Assembly (NCBI GenBank): GCA_003506995.1
Contig: DNXB01000604.1
Location: forward strand, 1-8,712
Source: Verrucomicrobiales bacterium
GTDB lineage: Bacteria; Verrucomicrobiota; Verrucomicrobiia; Verrucomicrobiales; Verrucomicrobiaceae
Length of the DNA stretch: 8,712 bases
Direction of reading: 5' to 3'
The notes under the pieces were generated by a model. The model was given only the letters and a program-made list of their open reading frames with translations, was not told the DNA's origin and did no database searches. A program made the translations under genes and the position numbers. Numbering within the stretch: position 1 is the stretch's first letter; every line of letters starts with the position of its first letter. Positions 1-7,800 of this stretch are shown here, in pieces.

Positions 1-412
1 GCGGGGCCTCGCTGCCGACGATGCCGAGCAGCAGGCCGATGCCCTCGGTGTAGCCGGGGGCCGCCTTGATGGCCTGTACATACTTGAAGAGGCGGGCCAG
101 CGCGCCGGGCAGCACGGGGGTGAGTCCGGCGGGCGGTGCCGGCGGGGTAAAGACCGGCAGCTCAAAAGGGGTGAGACCGGTGCCGAAGCGGAGGGTTTCG
201 AGTTCGCCGGTGGCGCCGGGGCCGAACTCGCGCACCTGGGTGAGCCAGGCGCCCAGGGCATGGCCCAGGTGGCGGGAGTCGTTGACGCTGGCGGTCACGG
301 CGGCGGCGACGAGGCCGAGATCGGCCCCCTTTTCGGCGAGGCGGTCGGCGTAGTTGAAGTGCCACTCCGGCTGGTCGGCCAGGCGGGTGGGATAGTATTC
401 TTGGCGTTTCAT
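1..412 (-). CDS. hypothetical protein, 3' end beyond the left edge
   Basis: The minus strand is open from an ATG at 410-412 to the window edge: 137 codons without a stop. The protein starts MKRQEYYPTRLADQPEWHFN and continues with an Ala/Leu-rich, probably helical part (about residues 20-60). A Pro-rich stretch follows around residues 85-100 (LPVFTPPAPP), then a second helical part (LARLFKYVQAIKAAPGYTEG). It has no signal peptide, membrane segment or recognisable catalytic motif. From memory, the start and the VFTPP segment resemble short hypothetical proteins found repeatedly in Verrucomicrobia and some Bacteroidetes; those are about 200 residues, so roughly a third may be missing. I know of no function. 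No Shine-Dalgarno sequence precedes the ATG; the leader is a run of C-rich bases. Codon use is strongly GC-ending, as expected for a real gene. The apparent reading frames on the opposite strand here are shadows. Confidence 0.8.
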   Translation of the reverse strand, partial: MKRQEYYPTRLADQPEWHFNYADRLAEKGADLGLVAAAVTASVNDSRHLGHALGAWLTQVREFGPGATGELETLRFGTGLTPFELPVFTPPAPPAGLTPVLPGALARLFKYVQAIKAAPGYTEGIGLLLGIVGSEAP

Positions 413-430
413 GGGTGGGTGTGGGGTGGG
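413..430 (+). promoter_or_regulatory. G-quadruplex-type motif next to the start of the minus-strand gene
   Basis: Four runs of three or four G lie within 18 bases (GGG T GGG TGT GGGG T GGG), immediately adjacent to the minus-strand start codon at 410-412. Further G runs follow to about 470. This fits the classic four-run, short-loop pattern. The G-rich strand is the template for the minus-strand gene, so the mRNA leader would be C-rich. A regulatory effect is inference; the motif could simply reflect base composition. Confidence 0.4.
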
Positions 431-573
431 TGGTGTGTTGGGGATGAGGGGCGGCGGCGGGCTGGCAGGCCCCCAAAGGGCGCCGGAGTTCCAGGTGCTG
501 CCGCTGTTCCAGGCAGGCATCAGGCGCTCCTCCAGGGGGAAATGAGTGAAACAAGGCGGGAAGGGCGTGAGCG

Positions 574-972
574 ACCGCTGGCGGTGAACGGGCCACCGCT
601 ATCGTTGAGCGAGCCACCGCTTTCAGTGAACGAGCCACCGCCTTCGGTGAACGAGCCACCGCCTTCGGTGAACGAGCCACCGCCTTCGGTGGATGAGCGT
701 CCGCTTTCGGCGGATGAGCGACCGCTTTCGGTGAACGAGCCACCGCTTTCGGTGAACGGGCCACCGCTTTCGGTGAACGGGCCACCGCTTTCGGTGAACG
801 GGCCACCGCTTTCGGTGAACGGGCCACCGCCTTCGGTGAACGAGCCAACGCTTTCGGTGGACGGGCCACCGCCTTCGGTGAACGGGCCGCCTATTTCGGT
901 GGACGAGCCACCGCCTTCGGTGAACGAGCCGCCGCTTTCGGTGAATGAGCGACCGCTTGCGGTGGGGCGGGT
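574..972. repeat. 21-bp tandem repeat array (minisatellite), about 18 units plus one decayed
   Basis: The unit consensus is accgctttcggtgaacgagc plus a final c, 21 bp. Units start every 21 bases from 574; the last good unit starts at 931, and a decayed unit lies at 952-972. The four units from 742 to 825 are identical, and those at 637, 658, 826 and 910 are also identical to each other, which indicates recent slippage or homogenisation. The consensus contains an inverted repeat, CACCG-CTTT-CGGTG: 5-bp arms around a 4-base loop, using the last c of the preceding unit. The two commonest variable positions are unit base 6 (t/c), in the loop, and base 18 (a/g), between hairpins. The 21-bp length keeps any reading frame as a heptapeptide repeat, for example PPLSVNE on the plus strand and ARSPKAV on the minus strand. 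There are no spacers, so this is not a CRISPR array. Confidence 0.93.
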
Positions 973-1079
973 TCCGGTCCGGCTGGCTGGGAGTGTGAGC
1001 CGCGCCGGGCGGGCGGGAGTTGTGCTGGCAGGCGGGGCCGTCGCGTTCATGGGAGCGAGGGTAGGCGCTCCGGCGGCGG

Positions 1080-1529
1080 TTAGAAGCCCGGCATGCCGTG
1101 GCAGTGTTGGCATGCGGGCTGCTGCCAGGGCAGGGACGGCTTGTGGTGCGGCTCATGCCGCTGGCGGGAGAGTTCGCGGCGGCAGTATTTGCGCAGCCAG
1201 CGGCGGGTCAGGGCCACCACGGTGTCCGGGTGGCGGCGCAGGGCGTGGCAGAGCTGGGCGATGGTGCTCCAGAAGCACTGCTTGTAGCAGGCCTGCTCAA
1301 AGTCGCGCACGGTCTGCTCGCTGAGGCCGGCGCGTCCGGCCAGTTGCGGCACGGACCAGCCGTGGCGCAGGCGCAACTGCCGCAGCACCCAGGCCAGCGC
1401 CCGCTGCATGAGGGGCACGGGCGCCGCGTCACGGAGCCGGGGCAGCCGCCTGCCAGGCGTCAGGGCGCTGCGGGGCTTGCGGCTGGCATCCTTCGGCATG
1501 ATGACGCGTGGGTCGGAGGGGGGCAGCAT
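1080..1529 (-). CDS. small XRE-like helix-turn-helix protein with CxxCH tail
   Basis: From the ATG at 1527-1529 the product has 149 residues. An alternative ATG at 1497-1499 would give 139 residues and a TTG at 1566-1568 would give 162; none has a clear ribosome binding site, so the start is uncertain. Residues about 45-107 match the pattern of a five-helix XRE/Cro-like DNA-binding domain: LAWVLRQLRLRHGWSVPQLA forms the first helices and GLSEQTVRDFEQ the turn and recognition helix (about 68-79). The TIAQLCHALRRHPDTVV segment fits the usual packing helices. The ends are very basic (RKPR, RRLPRLR, RRWLRKYCRREL). The last residues carry HEPHH and then CQHCH (140-144), which resembles a metal or heme-type CxxCH motif; it is not followed by a second domain. 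DNA-binding regulation is the likely role and the target is unknown. The gene diverges from the giant RHS-type gene and could control it, but this is inferred only from position. Confidence 0.78.
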   Translation of the reverse strand: MLPPSDPRVIMPKDASRKPRSALTPGRRLPRLRDAAPVPLMQRALAWVLRQLRLRHGWSVPQLAGRAGLSEQTVRDFEQACYKQCFWSTIAQLCHALRRHPDTVVALTRRWLRKYCRRELSRQRHEPHHKPSLPWQQPACQHCHGMPGF

Positions 1530-1551
1530 GCGCACGGTTCGGAGCCTGTCT

Positions 1552-1709
1552 ATTGGTCGAAGGGCCAATGATCATCTGAACGCCTAGGTGGCGGTGCAAA
1601 GTCTGGCTTAATGCCCTGCGACGATCTTTTTTGATCGGCCTAGGGGTGGATGGATGAATTAGGCTTGATCTGCCGGGTGGTTTTTCGTTAAAAAGCTGAA
1701 AAGGGAAAT
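1552..1709. promoter_or_regulatory. palindrome-rich divergent intergenic region
   Basis: Several small inverted repeats lie between the divergent helix-turn-helix and RHS-type genes. They are ATTGG-N8-CCAAT (1552-1569, inside the leader if translation starts at 1529), the palindrome ATGATCAT (1568-1575), and CGATC-TTTTTT-GATCG (1622-1637). GCCTAGG occurs twice, at 1582-1588 and 1638-1644, and GATC occurs four times between 1570 and 1670. This region is visibly more AT-rich than its surroundings, as promoters often are. Which element acts as an operator cannot be told from sequence. The CGATC hairpin has its T run in the loop rather than after the stem, so it does not look like a terminator. 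Confidence 0.4.
1665..1693 (+). promoter_or_regulatory. possible sigma-70-type promoter for the giant gene
   Basis: TTGATC at 1665-1670 and TTAAAA at 1688-1693 are separated by 17 bases, and the following sequence leads to the ATG at 1745. Both boxes match the general consensus only in part, and promoter consensus in the likely host group is poorly known to me. No strong ribosome binding site precedes 1745. Confidence 0.2.
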
Positions 1710-1744
1710 GAATTCCCGAAAATTCACGCCCACCCGCCTCTGCC

Positions 1745-1840
1745 ATGAACGCTCTCCGCCGCTTCTCCCGTCGTGCCTGGCTGCTGCACGGGTATTTGAT
1801 CGCCTCGCTGGTGCTGCTGCCGGTGCCGTTTGTCCACTCG
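1745..1840 (+). other. N-terminal signal peptide or membrane anchor of the giant protein
   Basis: Residues 1-10 are basic (MNALRRFSRR). A hydrophobic stretch follows (AWLLHGYLIASLVLLPVPFV), then HSGWIDTDSD, where the acidic repeat region begins. This is the n-region and h-region pattern of a Sec signal; a cut near residue 31-33 is possible. No lipobox cysteine is present. It supports export of the whole protein. Confidence 0.7.
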
Positions 1841-4800
1841 GGCTGGATCGACACGGACAGTGACGCGGTGAATGACACCTGGGAGGACACGGCGAACAGC
1901 ACCACCTACACGCTGGCGCAGCTCGACGCCATCAACCCGTCCCTCGACATCGACGGCGACGGGGCCACCAACAGCGAGGAACTGGCGAACGGCTCCGATC
2001 CCTTTGTCCTCGACACCGACGGTGATGGGCTCAATGACGGGGACGAAATCCATCTGGCCAACGAGCAATACAACCGGGGCTACTCGCTGACCGCCTGGGA
2101 CAGCAACGGCGACGACGTCAGCGACCACGATGATTTTTACGGCTGCTTCAGCGTCACCTATCCCGGCGGACAGCTCCCGGCCTTCAGCGGCGCGACGTAT
2201 GCGGACTACGACGGGGACGGCATCAAGAACCCGTTTGACCCTTATCCGACCGACCCGACGAACAATGATGCCGATGGGGACGGCATCGACGACAGCACTG
2301 ATCCCGCGCTGGGGGATGCCAGCAACCAGAGTCCCTACAATGGGATGGCCTGGTATGGCAACGCCCTGGGGGACGATGACGGGGACGTGATCCAGAACTA
2401 CTGGGACGACACGCCGCACGACTCCTCCAACGGCAGCAGTGACTCGGATGGTGACGGCATCGAAAATGGCAGCGACCCGTTCCCGGATGATTACTCCAAC
2501 TACAGCCCGGTCAACGGCATCTACTGGTACGGCGACGTGTTTGGCGACGCGGACTGGGACGGCACCTCCAACTATGCCGACGCCTGGCCGTACGATGCCA
2601 GCAATGGGGCGGGCACGCCAAGCGACGACCATGACAACGACGGCATCGAGAACAGTCTCGACCCGGCCCCGGAGGACATGGACAATTACAGTTCGTACAA
2701 TGGCAGCCACTGGTATCACTACCCGCTGGAGGACGCGGACAACGACGGCCAGGCCAATTTTTATGATCCCTATCCGTACGACACCTATGACAACATGCCC
2801 GACTATGACGGGGATGGCTGGCCGAACGAGGACGACCCCTTCCCGAAGGATGCTTCCAATTACAGCAGCCTGAACGGCACAGCCTGGGGGGCGGCGATGT
2901 TTGAGGACGGGGATGAAGATCTCATCCCCAACTGGCAGGACGAGTTTCCAGACGACCCCTACAACAACAATGCTGACTTTGACGGCGACGGCATTGCCAA
3001 CGGGGACGACCCGTTCCCGACGGACGGCGCGAACCACAGTGAAATCAATCAGATCAGCTGGGGTTCCAATGTCCTGGGAGACGATGATTTGGACGGGATA
3101 CTGAACTGGGAAGATCCGACGCCGTCTGACACCACGACCAATGATTCTGATGCGGATGGTTTGGATGACAGTGTTGACCCGGCTCCCTCAGACTCCTCCA
3201 ACTACAGCTCCTCCAATTACATCAGCTGGTTTGGGAACGCCCTGGGGGATGACGACTCGGATGGCACCCTGAACTTCTGGGACCAGTGGCCCAATGACCC
3301 CACCAATGGCAGCCCTTACACCTATGACGGCGATGGTGACGGCATCCTGGACCATGAAGACCCGGCCTCAGGGGACTCCTCCAATTACAGCCCGCACAAT
3401 TGGATCGCCTGGTATGGCGCCGCGAACGGTGACGCGGACAACGACGGCATCACCAATTTCTACGACTACCAGCCCTATGATGATCCGAATGCAAACTCCG
3501 ATGGCGACGACTATCTTGACAGCAATGATCCCGCGCCCAACGACTGGAGCAACTTCAGCCAAGTCAACGGGCAGTGGTGGTACGGCTCCGCTCTAAACGA
3601 CGACGATGGTGACGGCACGGCGAATTTTTATGACGACACGCCCTACGGGCCGCAGCCTGCGGACGAGGACGCGGACGGGCTGAACGCGGACGAGGAGGCC
3701 TATCACGGCACCTCGGACAACGATGTGGACTCGGATGGCGACGGTCTCACCGACTACGAGGAGGTTCACATGTTCGGCACCAATCCCGCCAACGCCCACC
3801 ATCTGAGCCAGCAGCGCTTTGGCAACAACCTCTACACCGACTGGCAGCTCGTCGATCTCATGGACTCGGACGGCGACCTGATCCCCGACCGCATCGAGCA
3901 GCACTACGGCCTGAACCCCGGCTGGGCCGGGGACGCGCTGCTGGACCGCGACAACGACGGCGTCAACAACCTGGACCAGTTCAACGCGGGCCGTGCCCTT
4001 AACGCCAACCTCAGCACCTATGACGCGGATGGGGACGGCATGACCGATGTGTTTGAGGATGCGCACGCGCAGGTGCTCTCCAAAATCAATCCCGCCGACG
4101 CGGTGCTGGACGCGGACGGTGACGGCGTGCTCAATTACGAGGAGCAGATCCTGCTCATCTCCCCGCAGAACGCGGACACGCTGCAGCAGGGCGGGCTGGG
4201 AGACCTGCAGGTGCTCATGCTCAGCGTGCGCTATCCCGATGGCAGCAATCCGCCTGCCGATGATGTGAATCCGCAAAACGGCATCCCCGACTGGGCGGAC
4301 GCCATCCTGAGCACTCCCACCGCGCCGGATTACTACCAGTTCACGCGGCAGGCGGCGGGAGATCTGGATGGCGACGGCATGCCGGATGCCTGGGAGCACA
4401 AATACGGGCGCTGGAAGCATCCCGTCGGCGGTCTGAACCTGCGCAGCGCTGCCGACGCGGGCCGCGACCCCGACCAGGACGGCTTGACGAACCTCACGGA
4501 GTATCGTTTTGGCACCAACCCGCTGGCCCCGGAAACGCAGGCGGGGGTGAAGGACCGCGAACAGTTTTACAGCCAGGGCCGTCCCACCGGCAGCACGACC
4601 GGCGGCGGTCTCATGAACCGTTACCGCGCCCAGGTGGCGGCGGATTTGGGCGTGGGATCGCCTGTCTCGAAGGCGCTCAACTTGTATCTGACCCCTTCCC
4701 AATCCAGCGTTCAGCCGCAACTCAGTGTCATCATTCACGCCACAAGCACACCCGGCACGACGCAACATCGCACCTCGAGTTTGCCTGCCAGTATCGCTTC

Positions 4801-7800
4801 CCGCGTCAGCCACAGTGGAGGGAGCGGAGGAGGTGGCTGTGGCTGCCAGTGGCCCTCGGAAGTGCCAGTCACCTGTGTGCCATGCATGGGAACCGGCAGT
4901 GTTGAGGCAAGCAGCACGCCTCAAACAACCACAATCACCTGTCCTCTATGCAGCGGCGTTAAGTCTATTTCTTGCAGCAACTGCCAAGGCATCGGTGCTT
5001 TTGACTGCCTGAATTGCTCCGACGGTTTCACAGGGGTGGATGCGATCACGGGACAACCTGTGCCCTGCGTGGAATGTCTCGGCTTGTCTAATCTGACCTG
5101 CCACACATGCGAGAGAAGCACACGGGTTGCCTGCACCAGCTGCCATGGCAGCGGCAGTGTGGAGGTTGAAATCCCCCCTCTCCCTGGTGCCGTAGATTGT
5201 GGCCAATGCGGGGGCACTGGCCATACACTCGAGTCTGTGGGCAGCTATGTGCTGGCCGCCGGTTGCCCGATGCATGATCCGCTTCCCTGCCTGGACTGCA
5301 CCGGAGGCACGGTTTTGACCACGGATGCCAATGGTGATGAAGTCTTGGAAACATGCTCGACTTGCGGCGGCACCGGAGTGGCCCCTCCCCCCAACACAAC
5401 GCCCACCGGCCCCAGCACCACCCTCACCGAGTCGGCCGATGTGGTGCTGGAGTTCCCGCCCGGCAGCGAGAGCCATCTCGGCGAACAATACCGTATCTAT
5501 GTGGACGGTAATTTCGTTACGGAGCTGTCTGCCACCAACCGGCAGTATTTTGTCACTCCGCCGTCCATTGGCAGTTCCAGGACGATTGACGTCGAGTCTA
5601 AGCAAAGCTGGGAGGCCTCCATCATGGCCAATGACAGCGCCGGGCCGCGTTACCGAAAAATCGGCCTCGGCGGCATGCCGCTGTCCGACTCGAAGCCGCA
5701 GGCGCAGGACGAGTCCGGAGAGAACCCGGAGGAGACTTACATCGACGCCTACACGCGGCAGTTGCGGCATTCGGTGAGCGATGTGTATGCGAACGCGGAC
5801 GGCAGCCTGCTGCCGCTGATGGTGCGGCGGGATGTGCAGCCGGAGTGCTGGAACAACCGCTCCGGCCTGCGGCCTCATGAACGTGCGGACACGCCGTTTG
5901 GCATGGGCTGGTCCTCGAACCTCTGTGCCTTCGTGCGGTTTGAGCGGCTGGGCGCGCAGAGCGCGGCCTCCTTCAAGGCCACAGTGGGAGATGAGATGGG
6001 GGCCAGGCAGAATTTCTACTGGCTCGGAGGCGCGTGGGTTCACTCGAAGGAGGAAGGGCTGGACGCCAAGACCGCCAAAAACACCTTCATCGCCTCTGGT
6101 TACGGGGAGATTTTCAGCAACATCGTGCTGACCAAGAAGTTTGGCACCACCTGTTATTACGAGATGCTGCCAATGCTGCGGCAGAGCATTCCACAGGACC
6201 GGGAGTTTGGCAGCGAGACACAGGAGGAGTATTTTTACGCCCGGCTGGTGGAAGTGCGGGACCGCCTGGGCAACCGTCTGGTTTACACCTACCCCTCGGT
6301 CACCACGCTGATCCCCTCCAGCGTCGAGGATCCGGATCGTCCAGGCCGCAGGCTGACCATCACTCAGCAAAACGGGGTCATCTCCGCAGTGAGCGGTCCG
6401 GCTGGCGAAACGATCAGCTACGCCTACACCGCGCTGGGAAGCGAGGGAGCGTTCAAACTGCAGAGTGTGAGCCGTGGTGAAGCGATGGTGCGCTATTCCT
6501 ACAGCCTGGCGGTGGAGCTGGACCCCACACCCACGGAAATAGGGCGGCTGCCAGGAAGGTTCCTCCACCTGGAACTCAGCTCCATCACCGACGAGCTGGA
6601 GCGGCAGTACGGCTTCCTGCGGGGCGGTTTTGAGCATGGCCTGACCTACCAGCAGGTGACCAACACGCTCGGCACGGGCCAGGTTTACACCTCAAGCATC
6701 ATCAACCGGGTGCAGACCGGCCTGCCGATGCCGGTGACGGAAGTCAGCCTGCCCAATGGAAAAACAGTGGAGCTGACCGGCGGGCGCAGCATTCGCGCCA
6801 CAGTGCTCTTACCGTATGCGGAGGTGCTTACAGAGCCGTGGACGGAGGTCAGCGGGCCGGCGGGGACGTACCGTTACGACTTCTCGCTGGGGGTGCCGGA
6901 TCTCGCGGTGTTTTCGCGCAACAACCACGAATTAGGCGCGAACTTGGCGGACGAGAATCTGAACGCAACCACGGTGGCGCTGAACTTCACGCGCATGGAC
7001 ATCACCTCCGCCGCTGGCACGGAGAGCTATGATTTCAATCCCAACGCGGGCATGGCGCTTGCCGCCGCCACCGACCTCAGCGGCAACACGACCACCTTCA
7101 CCTACGGCACAGACGGCTATGACGATCCGTTGACGGAAAGTGTGCACGGGCACACGAAAAGGTTTAGCTACGATCCCTCCACGCGCATCATGGCCAGCAT
7201 GACCGACGCCCTGGGCGCCGTCACGGCCTATGGCATTGAAAATCGTGTGATCGACGGGCAGAGCATCCTGGGATTGAAGGTTTCCGAGGTGGTCACCGGC
7301 ACCGACGGTTCCTCCCGGTCCGTTTTCTACAGCTACGATCATCCACTTTTCAAGGGCTTGGTGACAAAGCAGTGGACCGTCTCCCCCAACCCGACGGCCA
7401 TGCCTTCCAGCGTGACGACGACCACGCTCGGTGCGGCGCAGGACGCACTGGGGGCCAATCCGGGCTGGTGGTGCGAGGTCACGCAAACCACCGGCACTGC
7501 CACGGCGCAGGGAACTTTGGGCGCGGCGATCACCTCCACGACCACGATTCACGACTTCAACGGCGGCAAACGCAGCGTCATCGACGGACGCGGGCTGATC
7601 ACGAACTTCGATTACGATGAGACCGGACGTCTCATTGAAGTGGCGCACCCGGACCTCACGCACAAAGACCTGGATTATGATGCGCACGGGAACCTCACCG
7701 CCGAGACGAATGAGAATGGCGTGAAGACTTTCCATGAATACGATGATTTGAACCGGCGGGTGAAGTCCACCCTCGACCTCAACGGCAACGGCGTGGCGGA

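Larger units (their letters stand above)
413..1079. other. non-coding stretch between two minus-strand genes
   Basis: This 667-bp gap separates the helix-turn-helix gene (stop at 1080) from the left-edge gene (start at 412). It holds a G-rich leader (413-470), about 100 bases with nothing recognisable, the 21-bp tandem array (574-972), and about 107 bases of GC-rich sequence with no visible motif. No convincing rho-independent terminator was seen after the helix-turn-helix gene. Long open frames cross the stretch on both strands, but outside the array their proteins are low-complexity Arg/Pro/Gly strings that run antisense into the flanking genes. I treat them as by-products of composition and of the repeat. 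Confidence 0.6.

Noticed and set aside
162..869. Minus-strand 235-codon frame with repeated ARSPKAV
   Set aside because: Outside the tandem array it is out-of-frame reading of the left-edge gene; kept only as a coding-potential note for the array.
574..972. CRISPR array
   Set aside because: Units are directly adjacent with no unique spacers and no cas-like gene is present.
260..1324. Plus-strand 354-codon frame with PPLSVNE repeats as a full gene
   Set aside because: Both ends run antisense to better-supported minus-strand genes; only the part from 542 over the array merits a test.
1622..1637. Rho-independent terminator
   Set aside because: The T run is the loop of the hairpin, not a tail after a GC-rich stem.
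1708..1863. Plus-strand 51-codon frame starting at ATG 1708, just after AAGGGA
   Set aside because: It overlaps the giant gene start out of frame, the purine run is too close to the ATG, and the product has no features.
1724..3037. Long minus-strand open frame of 437 codons opposite the Asp-rich repeats
   Set aside because: Its Val/Ile/Arg-rich product is the antisense of GAC/GGC/GAT-rich calcium-loop codons; the plus frame has clear domains and a start.
3593..4924. Minus-strand open frame of 443 codons
   Set aside because: Antisense shadow of the giant gene in GC-rich DNA; no recognisable domain.
4838..5380. A separate dnaJ gene or fragment
   Set aside because: The block is in frame with both flanks, lacks a J-domain and substrate-binding domains, and has ten rather than four CxxC pairs.
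4946..6637. Minus-strand open frame of 563 codons
   Set aside because: Lies wholly opposite the Cys-rich and RHS coding frame and shows no family pattern.
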